Assembly: GCA_030035585.1 (NCBI GenBank)
Contig: CM057465.1
Span: 30,894,001-30,958,000 of the forward strand
Length of the DNA stretch: 64,000 bases
From: Dugong dugon
Taxonomy: Eukaryota > Chordata > Mammalia > Sirenia > Dugongidae
Direction: 5' to 3'
Made by a program: the position numbers and the translations under genes. The notes below the pieces were generated by a model, which worked only from the letters and a program-made list of their open reading frames with translations, made no database searches and was not told the DNA's origin. This document shows, piece by piece, positions 23,061 through 33,414 of this stretch (within the stretch, counting starts at the first letter, position 1; the number at the start of each line of letters is the position of its first letter).

Positions 23061-24140
23061 TGTAATCCACCAAGAGCAGCTCTATCTGCCATTGACACTT
23101 CAAGTACCATTGGATTAGCCAATTCATATGACTGATCTGGCTTGCACTGCAGCCTGAACTTGTAGCATAGCCTTATCTTGCTCTGAGCCCCGTTCAAAAC
23201 TACCAGCTTTTTGAGTCACTTGATAAATAGGGCAGAGAATCACACCTAAATGAGGGATACTTTGCCTCCAAAATCCAAAGAGGCCCACTAGTTGTTGTGC
23301 CTACTTTTTAGTTGTAGGGGGGTCCAGATGCAACAGCTTATCCATAACTTTAGAAGGAATATATTGACATGCCCCCATCACTGGTCCCCTAAAAATTTCA
23401 CTGAAGTCTAAGGTGCCTGAAATTTTGGTGAGTCAATTTCCCGTCTGCCATGCAAATGTCTTACCAGTAAGTCTAGAGTCACTGATACTTCTTCCTTACT
23501 AGGTCCAATCAGCATAATGTTATCAATGTAATGGGACAGTGTGAAGTCTTTTGGAAGGGAAAGGCAGTCAAGTTCCCTGTGGACTAAATTATGACATAGG
23601 GTTGGAAAATTTACATACTTGAGGTAGGAAAGTGAAGGTGTATTGCCAGCCTTGCCAGCTGAAGGCAAACTGCTTCTGCCATCCTTCAAAACAGGTATGG
23701 AAAAAAGTAATTAGCCAGATCAACAGCTGCATGTCAGGTACCAGGAGATGTATTAATTTGTTCAAGCAATGAAACCACATCTGGAACAGCATCTGCAATT
23801 GGAGTCACCACCTGGTTAAGTTTACAATAATCCACTTTCATTCCCTAAGATCCATCTGTTTTTTGCATAGGCCAAATAGGTGAGTTGAATGGGGTTGTGG
23901 TGGAAATCACCACCCTTGCATTCTTCAAGTCCTTAATGGTGGCGGTAATCTTTGCAGTCCCTTCAGGAATGCAATATTGCTTTTGGTTACTAGGTAGGGG
24001 CAGTTCTAATGGCTTCCACTTGGCTTTTCCTACCAGAAGCCCCTTAACTTTACATGTCAGGGATCCATTGTGGGGATTCTGCCAATTGCAAGTATGTCTA
24101 TTCCAGTTATGCATTCTGGAACTGGGAAAATCATTACAAT
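23061..24140 (-). pseudogene. ERV-L reverse transcriptase remnant
   Basis: On the minus strand 24114-23845 is the RT N-terminal part (LPLPSNQKQYCIPEGTAKI, 'NSPIWPMQKTDGS'). 23689-23408 holds the catalytic region. The YxDD box reads YIDN near 23515-23530, so the second catalytic aspartate has become asparagine. Frames are broken between blocks. Confidence 0.83.
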
Positions 24141-24149
24141 GTGGGTTTG

Positions 24150-24340
24150 AGGACTCACTGAACCCACTGTGAAATGGACCTGAGCTAAGGCTCCATTAAT
24201 AACCTGACCTCCATACATCCCTACTTTGATGGTAGGTCACAATGATGTTTTGGGTTTCCCAGAATTACTGTCAGTTCAGAGCCAGTGTCCAGTAATCCCC
24301 CAAAAGTCTGATTATTTCCTCTTCCCCAACGAACAGTCAG
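24150..24340 (-). pseudogene. ERV-L protease remnant
   Basis: The minus strand reads LLDTGSELTVI; the DTGSE codons are at 24275-24289. DTGS is the active-site loop of retroviral aspartic proteases. The domain sits directly upstream of RT, as expected. The flap and C-terminal parts were not clearly seen. Confidence 0.75.
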
Positions 24341-26020
24341 TCTTGTAAAGGGCCACAGATCCCTTTAGGAAAGGCTGGGAGAAAGATTAACATTATAAAT
24401 TTTTGGCCGTGTGGTGGGGTCCTTCTTCAAGGGGACCCAGCCTCCCTTTCATTCAAGGGGTTGTGGTTCTTTATACTTGCTCAAGTCTAGGAATTTAAGG
24501 GTCTGTGACTCTCTATTCCAGCTATTCAAGTTAGACTGCCATTCACTTGACCTAGAAGCCTTCTGCTTGTACAAATCAGGTAAATATTTAGTAGATTTCC
24601 CATCTATTTCACTCCTAGGGACATCACCACTAAGTAACAAATACCATAAGTCCATATGAGTCAGATTATTCTGATTACTGCTTTGATTCTGCTGTCCATT
24701 ACCGTAGGTATGCCCACCGTGTCACTGTCAATTTAGTGCTGCTACTTGGCTCCTACCATCAGGAGGTCCAATCAGCCCCATTGTAGTTAGATGTCTTAAT
24801 TCAGTTAGGACAGTTACCACTATTAAATCTGACTTATATAAAATAGCAGTCACAGCTGTCTTCAAGAATGCTGGGCTCCCTTCACAAATTTGTTTCTCAT
24901 TGTGATAAAAGGTGTGTCCTCTGGGCACTCTATGGGTGGGTCAGGGTCTGTGGGTCCAACCTTATAAATCCACTCATACATGCCAATTTCCCTAAGCCTT
25001 TGGATACCTTCTTCTACAGTATACCAAGGCAAGTTTTTCAACTTGCTATAGTGTAGGCCACCGCTTAATCAGTGCTTTATTGAACCAACCAAATAAACTA
25101 TTGGATTCTTTTCTAACCTCTCTAGCTGAAATATTGAATGAAGAATCTGTGTTTAGTGGCCCTATATCAATAAACTCAGATTGATCAAACTTTATGTTCC
25201 TTGCCCCATTATCCCACACCCTTAATAGCCATTCCCACACATATTCCATATGTTTTTGTATACAGTAGAAAAATCAAGCAGTTCTTCTGGAGTATAGTGT
25301 ACCTCTTTCTCACTCATATTTTGTACTTCACCTCTTGGGACTTGCTGGGACTTAAGTCTAGTTAAGGGTCTAGAGGCAGAAATCCATGATGGAGTTGGGA
25401 GCTGGGGATATTTAGCAATGTCTTGTAAGGCATCCGCCTCAGAGGATGCCCCAGGAACTGCCCCAGGTAATGTCTCAAAGACTCTTCAGGCAGAGTTGAG
25501 TTAATCTCATCAGGTTAGGGTAGATGGGATAATGGTTTTACTGGGGAGGGTGGCTTAGCAAAGATGGAGTAATATCATCAGATGGGAGTAAGAGGGCTAG
25601 TTCTGTTGGCAAGAGTGATTCAAAGGAATTTAGAGTACCAGTGTCCCCAGCTTCCAGATTACCTGCCCATGTGTCCCTTTCTCAATGTCTATGATTCTAT
25701 TTCTTCCCAATCAATGACCTCACTTTAATTTCAGGCACCATTCTACGTTGGGAATTCAGTTGGCATTGTAGTTCAGCCACTCTTATGATAAGACTTCGGG
25801 TTTGGTTTTCAGCAATATCAACTCTGTTACTACAGGAAACAAGGCTTCCTTTCAGGGCACAAGGGACAACTTTCAGGTCTTTTATGCAGCACTTGAGCTG
25901 TGATTTTGAAGCCCTGAGCTCATCTTTTTTTTCCACAACTTTTTCTAATGAAATCAGGACCAACCAACCAGGCTCCTTATACTTCTTATTCTGACAAAAT
26001 TGTAGTAAAGTATCAACATG
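24341..26020 (-). pseudogene. ERV-L gag remnant
   Basis: Gag lies between the 5' leader and protease. Minus-strand frames 26023-25697 (lysine/glutamine-rich, coiled-coil-like N-terminal part), 25249-25046 (WEWLLRVWDNGARNI... with 'SEFIDIGPLNTD', typical of ERV-L and Fv1-type capsid proteins) and 24928-24728 fit a capsid order. They are in different frames, so gag is broken at several points. Confidence 0.72.
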
Positions 26021-26234
26021 CAATCACCCACAGCCTTGTTTCTCACAAATATTTGATCCATTGGCAGCTATATTTTGCATATTTTTATTGCCGCCTCATG
26101 CCATGGGTTAGCAATGTCCTCTATACTGCTGGAGGCAGAGTCATCAGCACCTTTAAAACTAGCCAGATTGGAGAACCAATTCAGAAATCTCATCCTTACT
26201 ATTTTGTTCCTCAAGAACCACTCTTGCTACCAAA
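26021..26234 (-). other. ERV-L 5' leader with primer-binding region
   Basis: Directly after the 5' LTR the minus strand reads TTTGGTAGCAAGAGTGGTTC. TGGTAGCA... is at the position of the tRNA primer-binding site; ERV-L elements usually use a leucine tRNA. The match to a specific tRNA was not verified. Confidence 0.55.
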
Positions 26235-26274
26235 TGTCTTAGGCTGGGTTCTCTAGAGGAGCAAAACTAGTGAA

Positions 26275-26307
<33 letters not shown>

Positions 26308-26466
26308 CACTCATTACCGTCGAGTTGATTCCGACTCATAGTGACCCTATAGGACAGAGTAGAACTGCCCCATAGAGTTTCCAAGGAGTGCCTGGTGGGT
26401 TTGATCTGCTGACCCTTTGGTTAGCAGCCATAGTGCTTAACCACTAAGCCACCAGGGTTTCCATAC

Positions 26467-26516
<50 letters not shown>

Positions 26517-26968
26517 CAAGGAAATGGATCACACACTTGTAGAGGCTGGCAAGTCCCAAATCCATGGGTCAGACATCAGGATGGAGGCTTCTCCTGACTC
26601 TTGTGGTTGGAGGGACTGACAAAGCCAAAATTGGCAGGTCAGGTGTCAGGCTGCTGGCTCATCGGGCTGCAGGAGAAGGCAAATACCAGAATCTGCAGGT
26701 CAGAAGGCAGACTGCTGGCTCTTGTACCAAGAACCAGAGGTCAGAGAATGACGAGTAGGATGAAGGATCTAGAGAGAGCTTTGCCTTTGCCAGAACATCC
26801 GTATATATTGGATGCAGGCCACACTGCCAAGGAAATTGATTGGCTTTCAACTGATTGACCTTTCAACTCCCTATATCAGATCACAAAATAGAGGATGATT
26901 ACATAATAACTTCCAAACTGCTGAGAATCATGGCCCAGCCGAGTTGACATTTAATCTTTACCATCACA
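26235..26968 (-). repeat. 5' LTR of the minus-strand ERV-L, expanded by microsatellite and SINE
   Basis: Plus-strand text starts TGTCTTAGGCTGGGTTCTC and ends ACCATCACA. The LTR is 734 bp because TG/TA repeats (26277-26305 and 26463-26515) and an AfroSINE (26306-26462) sit in it. Without them it is about 500 bp, close to the other ERV-L LTRs. Confidence 0.85.
26306..26462 (-). repeat. AfroSINE inside ERV-L LTR microsatellite
   Basis: Tail GTCGAGTTGATTCCGACTC at left and TTTGGTTAGCAGCC...CTTAACCACTAAGCCACC at right. TA repeats lie on both sides, so the SINE landed in, or seeded, the microsatellite. Confidence 0.9.
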
Positions 26969-28440
26969 AGCATGAAGGCAAGATTCTTACAAGTGTAAGA
27001 ATTAGGTCATACTTATGCCGAGCTACAGGTGGCATCCTCGTTTTGAATCTCCTGTTGAGTGTGAGAGGGGCTGAGTTAAATACAAATACATACAGTTTTT
27101 ATAGATTGTTTAAACTTTATGAAATAGAGTATAATAGCAAAATGGTATGATGCAAGACGTAAACATCGTATGGATTCAGAGAAGTAGGAAATTCTATATT
27201 TTGGAATGGTCTTGTCAAGGTTGATGGAAGTGGAAATTACACTGGACCTTGGAAACTTGTTAAGAAATTGAAAAATATGGGAGAGTCAGACATTTTAATT
27301 GTGTGTCACCTATTTCCTGGAGAGTAAAGACGTCAGTTCACGTGACTTAATTATCCAAAATATTCTAGGTGAGGGACCCATGCCAAGTAAAATATAAAAC
27401 TCCAAAAAAAAAAAAGTAACTTGAACGCTTATGGAACTGCTAAGCTGACACGAAGTTTATGTAATTTGCTAATAAATATATTACATAAAAATCAAAACAA
27501 TGATCAGTTATTAATAAGGTCTTTTTTTCTTTTTAATTACTAACAGAGGTTCAACAGATTTTCCCAAGGCCATATATAATTTTTAAAGCCTTGTCTTGTC
27601 TAACTCAGACCATAAGTACCTTCTATTCTCCTATTCATACCTCATTTGTTCTCCACTTACAAATCAAAGAGGACCAAAATGCTTCTCAAAAAGGTTACTC
27701 ATAAGAAATGTCGTGTTAAAAGTATCAAGTGGAGGGTCTTACAGACCAAAATGTTGAGCATAGAGATGAGTAAGTAAAAATAGCCCATAATGATATTAGC
27801 AGCACTGAGGGTGATGATTTTTTTCCCCGTTTGCATCAGAAGTTTTAGCTGTTCACATTGTATATCTTCAAATGATTTAAATTCTGAGCCTGTTAGCCTG
27901 TACATATTGGCATAGCTGAATTAATCCCACAGGGTTTAAATACTTCTCCAATTTTAATCTGCCATTAGAGAGCAATGATTAAGTCAAAATATCTGAATTA
28001 TATGTGTAAACTATTTAAAATAACATATCTTTGCTTTTCTTTTTGAGAATTTACTTTCAGTTGAAACCAATGTCAACATTACAAATTAAATAATGAAATT
28101 TATAAATTTATTTACAGACTAAAAAGTAAATAAACATTTAAGTCAAATTTTAGCTATTCAACTAACCTATAATGAGAAATATTTATGGTATAGAATTGTA
28201 TTTTTACCTTTAGGGCATCTGACTAACAGAGCACCACCAACTGAGGCAAACTCTGAAAGAATTTAGTCCTAAATGAATCAGAAAATTAACAATCTGATCA
28301 AGTTTCCTCGAAGAAGGACCTGGAAGACATGTGATGTGAGCATGATTTTGAACACGAGGCAAGGGGCTCGTCTAATTGAAGGAGAGGGTGTAAAATGTCA
28401 GAGCAGGCAGCCTAAGACATAGATATTAAGGAAAATGATA
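26969..28440. other. No gene recognised
   Basis: AT-rich sequence. No open frame or repeat family could be assigned; A runs lie near 27402-27413. Confidence 0.5.
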
Positions 28441-29030
28441 TTTATTGAACATTACAAATATAACAGGGGCTCTTTTAAATGATTTACATAACCTGATTGA
28501 ATTAAACAAATGGAGCTAAGGCACAGAGAAAGTTCAAGCTTTGTCTTGCCATTGCTATGACAACATATCAAAAAAATCATGGTATATTCAGCCATAAATA
28601 CAGAGATCTGCCAGAAGTATCCCTGTATTTATAGGGATGTACCGGAAGTATCTCTTTATTTATGGCTGAGCTGGATTAAGACAAAAATATTTAGTGTTGT
28701 GACAATAAGGTACAACAGAGTGAATCCATATTTCTGGGTATATTGTTTATAGGTAAAACTAGCTACTCTAACAAATAAAATATTAATCTTTCAGTAGATG
28801 GACTTTGCTAATATATCTTTCTAGTTAGTGAAGAACGTGATGCATTTCATGACTAACACTGTAAAACAACAATTTTGTAAAAGTCAGAAATCTGAATAAA
28901 TCACGTTTTTTTTTTGTTTTTTTTTTTGATATGTTGTCAGCAACGGCAAGACAAGTCTTGGGCTTTCCCTGTGCCTTAGCTCAATTTGTTTAATTCAATC
29001 AGGTATGTAAATCAATGAACAGAGCTCTCT
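28441..29030. repeat. Inverted duplication of a MIR-like segment
   Basis: The left arm about 28465-28577 and the right arm about 28902-29030 are reverse complements with few mismatches over more than 100 bp (GATTTACATA...TGATTGAATTAAACAAA...GCTAAGGCACAG...TTGTCTTGCC...GACAACATATCAAA). The left arm resembles a MIR (TTTATTGAAC..., CTAAGGCACAGAGA). The spacer is about 320 bp. The right arm has an expanded T run at its inner end (28906-28927). Confidence 0.85.
28589..28668. repeat. Small imperfect palindrome within the spacer
   Basis: CAGCCATAAATACAGAGAT (28589-28607) pairs with ATCTCTTTATTTATGGCTG (28650-28668), 18 of 19 bases. Between and across them, two diverged copies of a roughly 31-bp unit (CCAGAAGTATCCCTG... 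and CCGGAAGTATCTCTT...) lie in tandem. Confidence 0.8.
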
Positions 29031-29042
29031 TACCAGAAGTAT

Positions 29043-29259
29043 GAGGAGCCTGCTGGTGCAGTGGTGAAGTGCTTGGCTGCTAAGTGGAAGTTTGGTGGTT
29101 CGAACTCACCAGCAACTCCTCTCTGCGGAAGAAAGATGTGGTGGGAGAAGATGTGGCAGTCTGCTTCTGTAAAGATTTCCAGTCTTGGAAACCCTATGAA
29201 GCAGTTCTACTATGTCGTTATGAGTCAGAATCAACTTCAAGGCAATGGGTTTTGGGGTT
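29043..29259 (+). repeat. AfroSINE, plus orientation, with 12-bp target duplication
   Basis: Head GAGCCTGCTGGTGCAGTGG (A box), GGTTCGAACTC (B box) and tail TATGAGTCAGAATCAACTTC. The direct repeats TACCAGAAGTAT at 29031-29042 and 29260-29271 are identical. It is inserted at the outer edge of the inverted duplication. Confidence 0.92.
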
Positions 29260-29271
29260 TACCAGAAGTAT

Positions 29272-32200
29272 ATGAGAAATACGGAATGATTTAAGAATAT
29301 ATCAAATTTTTTTTCTTTTTTTGAAGTTTTTTCTTAATTATGTTTCTCTTAATTTTCAGGAGCCAACGAAAAAGAACTACATGTCACCATTTTATAATTT
29401 TATGGAGTTAATAAATGTAATATAGATAAACAAGCTAAGGAAAGAGCATTATTGATGATATTATTATCAAAGAAATGAAATGATCAGTAAGTAGTATTCA
29501 GAACAATCAATTACATTTATGGAAATTTTCCTGCATTTTATTTTAGGGGCAGTTTGCAGATAGGAAAAATAAGCTAGTATCAGGAATTTATTTTAAAAAT
29601 CCTGAGAATAACCTGGGTTTAGTACAGGTTTAATTGACATAATTTAAGTAAACACATGTATTAATTCCTACTGCATTTCATGTGAAGAGTTTGTATTGAG
29701 ATTGATAAACATGTGGTATTACAAATATTGAATAATCAACAAAAAAAGAAAACAACTAGATTTATCAAACTAGAACTGGAACATGACACTCTTTAAACTT
29801 TCTTTGTTCTCTACAAGTCTAGCAACACTATATTCACTCTAATAAACTCAAAGTTTTTCAGAATGAAAAAGGAGGCTATTCTTTTAACTAGCTTGTTAAT
29901 GCTTATATTGGCAGACAGATAATGCTAAATTATAGATATCATAATTATTCACTTCACTTTTAGAACACAACTTGACCTCTGACATTATAGTAATAATAAT
30001 ATCTTACGCCATTTGCTAGATATGAACTTTATACTTGGCAGCATACTACATGTCTCATCTATTTTCACATTTCATTCCCAGAGCTGGTGGGTTTGAGAAA
30101 ATTGTCCAAGGTCACATACTGTTAAAATGGTCAACTTTGATTTGTCTGTCCAAACCAAGTATCTGGCCACTGCAGTATTTATTTAAAATCCATTTGCGAA
30201 CACCCTGTGTTATGAGGTTCAACTAATTCTTTATTCTGAATTTAACTGTTTACTAGTCAAAAATTCACTGAATTTTGAAATTGTTCTTCATCTTCCCCGT
30301 CTCCTCACACCTGCATGCCAGCTCCTTTTCCCCTGTTGAATCTGAGAAGATAAGGATGCATCCACATTTACAGGTGTTTCTGGCAGCCACATCCATTACA
30401 ATATCTGAGACAAAGTTTAACATTCCACAGCCCTGAGAAATGACAGGATCAAAGAGAGGGTAGGTGAAGAGAGAATGTCTTGCTGCTTTTTGTACTAAGT
30501 GTGTGCTACACTCTAGGAATGACCCATAGGCACAATTATATACACGTATATATTCTTGAGTCTGAAATTTGACACAGATTTGTTCTAAATTTTGTGTGGT
30601 TGCTTCGACGTTTTTGTTGTCATATCTCAGAATTACTTATAATTGACCTGTTTTTTAATTTTATATGACAAAAAAGTCACACTTTTTAATGATAATTATT
30701 ATATTAATAAGAGTAATGATATTTCCATTGCATAAAGATTTATAATGTTAAATATTTTCACTTGAATTATTTTGTAATTTTCTGATTTTCAGACAATTTT
30801 ATGAGGTAGAAACAAATAATTATCTATATATTATACATGGAAAAAATTGGAAAAGGCCAATATATATATATTTTTAATTTTTCCCCATCTCTAGGGGTTT
30901 GTTGTCCATTGGTGAAACATCAACAGACTTTATAAATAACACATAGGTACAAAATAAATGAAACTGTATTGAACATTGATGCATAAATAACCCACACAAA
31001 ACCAATGCTCTCAAGGACAAATGGATCACAATTCTTGCAACATTTATTTTTGTAAACACTTTAACTGTATCAATTATTGTGATATCACAATTTTAATAAA
31101 TAACGTGACATTCTTAGGGAAAAGCAACACATATAAAAATCAGTGCAGAACAAAGGTTTAGCCACAAGTGTTCTAATATCAAGCTTTGTGTTTTTTTTTT
31201 TCCCTCTGTGAGACTTTTCTGATATGTAGATTTTTCAGAAGCTCTAAGAATAAAGCTTTGCGTGTATTATCATATTGTCATTTCTTCCCTTCTGATTACC
31301 TTTGCTCATAAACCTCAAATATCATTGAATTTGTTTATTTTTGCTATGCGGTTAGATTACTTTTAACTAAGAACAAGGGATTTCTAATCTTCTTAAACCA
31401 AATTACTTTCCTTTTCAGCTATGCACTAAAGCACTCATGATTTCTTGTTGATAATACAATGTGTTTTCTAATCGGCACGGTCGCTAATAGAGTAGAGTTT
31501 ATCTGGTTTCAGACTTCTGCTGCCTTGTTTGTGCTTTCCCCCAGGTATGAACTTTGAGGGCCATCAACATGTAGCACGGACCGGAAAAATAGACCAGCTC
31601 ATGTTATCTTACTTCAAATTCTTACTTTTTTCTTGTGCTGAACAGTAAGTTTCTCCTTACATATATAATAGAACTCACTAATGGCATATTTGCGTCAGTA
31701 TTAGAGATACTTATAGCATAAGAGCTTCTTCTCAGTCTATTTCAAACCTATATTCACTCACTGTTTATATCAAATATATGCTTAAAGGTTGGTTTTACAT
31801 GAAAATGGGGTAAGATAATGATGACTGACAAATTTTTATCTGGATTCATAAAACAATAATTTTTAATAAATGCTTTTTTAAATATTTGAGCTAGAATAGA
31901 CTAAATAAATTTTACATGTTACACATATATATTTCTATAGTTTCATGAATTTGGTTTTATTATGTATTGGCATTTGATCAACAGTAAGTTGCATGGTATT
32001 TTATTGCATATATAATACACACATACATATACATATGTACATATATATCTGAATTTGAATCTAAACTTCAAAGAAAGACATGACTAAAAAATGTATCAAG
32101 AAAAGGATTAAATTAATTTTGATTATTTAATATGAAGAAAATGAAGGCAAAACTAGAAATATAGTAGTCTTCAAGTTTGAGAGATTATAAAAATGGGACA

Positions 32201-32456
32201 CAGGATATAAATGCATTTTTTTTTTAAATTCCTCTATAGATACACTCTATAATATATAATTTATTTTTTTATTTCAAATGCTATTACTAACAGCTTAATA
32301 ATATAACTGATCATATTAATCGTACTTTGTTCTAAAAGACTTTTGGATATTTCCTAACATCTCATTCATTCTAAGAGGGGGAAAACGCTATCATCCACAC
32401 TGTTTAAAATAGAAGTCAGTCTTAGTTCTTCCCCCTTCAGGTAAATTTTGCTCTTT
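29272..32456. other. No gene recognised; one MIR-like relic
   Basis: AT-rich. A MIR-like piece lies around 30000-30180 (TGGCAGCATACTACATGTCTCATC..., 'GTCCAAGGTCACATACTG'). An exon-like interval at 31545-31644 is discussed as a finding. TA repeats occur at 32005-32048. The rest is not assignable. Confidence 0.5.
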
Positions 32457-32472
32457 TACTAAGGTAATTTTT

Positions 32473-32573
32473 TTTTTTTTTTTTTTATATATTTTATTGT
32501 ACTTCAGGTGAAAGCTTACAGAGCAAATAGTTTCTCATGAAACAGTAGTACACATGTTGTTCTATGACATTGG
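32473..32573 (-). mobile_element. Short 5'-truncated L1 3'-end insertion with target duplication
   Basis: About 100 bp of L1 3' end with a poly(A) tail (T run at about 32468-32486). The direct repeats TACTAAGGTAATTTTT at 32457-32472 and 32574-32589 flank it. Its body is nearly identical to the insert at 1910-2017. Confidence 0.88.
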
Positions 32574-32589
32574 TACTAAGGTAATTTTT

Positions 32590-33300
32590 AAAAAATTGTA
32601 TCTCAGAGATTTCCACACACATGCTTATCATCTTCTTATGGCTTTGATTACCAATCTGATGATATCTTAGCTCACTCAGTATCTGGCTCCATCTTAAATT
32701 TTCATACTCATTTGGTGACCCCCTAAAGTCCGGTCATAATAACTTACTGTTTGCATGCATATCCTCAAGCATCCCCTTATTTATTCAGGCTATGTTGTGA
32801 ATTGGTTGTTCAGTGGTAGAATTCTCGCCTTCCATGCAGGAAACCAGGGTTCGATTCCTGGCTGATGTACCTCATGCACAGCCAACCACCAGTCTGTCAG
32901 TGGAGGCTTGCGTGTTGCTATGAGGCTGAACAGGTTTCAGCAGAGCTTCCAGACTAAGACAGACTTCTAGAAAAGCCAGGAGATCTGTTTTAGAAAAAGC
33001 AGCCAATGAAAATCCCGGGGATTCTGACAGTCCAATCCGCAACCGTTCATGGGGATGGTGTAGAACCTTGCAGCATTTTGTTCCATTCTGCACTGGAGCT
33101 CCATGAGTTGGGGACTGACTCAATGTCAGCTAACAACCACCACCACAAGCTGGTCATGGTATTTCCTCAATCTGGAATGTTGTTTACTTAAAAATTTTAG
33201 CCTGAATGATAAATACTAACGTTTTTTTTGGAAACAGCTGTGTATTCATCTCCTTTATAAAGTCTTCCTTGAAATTCTTAGATACACTTGGTGATAATCT
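32590..33300 (+). repeat. L2-like relic split by a tRNA-Gly SINE
   Basis: 32620-32790 and 33150-33300 read like an old L2 3' region ('CTCAATCTGGAATGTTGTTTA', 'AAGTCTTCCTTGAAATTC'), with the SINE at 32799-33148 between them. The L2 assignment is from memory of its consensus style and is moderate. Confidence 0.5.
32799..33148 (+). repeat. tRNA-Gly-derived SINE with RTE-like tail
   Basis: The first 71 bp (32799-32869) align to glycine tRNA: GTTCAGTGGTAGAATTCTCGCC (D arm and A box) and GGGTTCGATTCCTGG (T arm, perfect CCAGG/CCTGG stem). The anticodon position reads TCC (32831-32833) in the loop CTTCCAT. The acceptor stem is degraded, so this is not a working tRNA. The body continues about 280 bp and ends CATGAGTTGGGGACTGACTC...CTAACAACCACC, like the RTE 3' end. 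A tRNA predictor may call a false tRNA-Gly here. Confidence 0.88.
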
Positions 33301-33414
33301 TTTTTCTGTCACTTCTTTCACTGTCTTTCTATCTCTCTGTTTCTGTCTCTCTCACCCTCTTCTATCCTCTCCCCCCTTCTTTTTACTCTCTTCGTCTTTT
33401 TCTTTTTTTTAAAC
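33301..33414. repeat. Polypyrimidine (CT-rich) tract
   Basis: About 110 bp that is almost all C and T on the plus strand (TCTTTC, TCTCTCTG, CCCCCCTTC, TTTTTTTT). It has mirror-like character but no exact mirror repeat was confirmed. Confidence 0.8.

Larger units (their letters stand above)
19697..26968 (-). mobile_element. Nearly complete ERV-L provirus, minus strand
   Basis: Two LTRs of one family (26235-26968 as 5' LTR, 19697-20153 as 3' LTR) bracket about 6 kb of internal sequence. On the minus strand the order is primer-binding region, gag, protease (DTGSE), RT, RNase H, integrase, dUTPase and polypurine tract. There is no env. It was later interrupted by a solo LTR (20367-20870), TG/TA microsatellites and an AfroSINE (26306-26462). 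Outer flanks GGCCT (19692-19696) and AGCAT (26969-26973) match at only three of five bases, so the target duplication is decayed or uncertain. Every gene is broken. Confidence 0.87.

Noticed and set aside
32799..32869. Functional tRNA-Gly(TCC) gene
   Set aside because: The acceptor stem has mismatches, the D/T arms sit in a SINE body with an RTE-like tail, and there is no Pol III terminator at the expected place.
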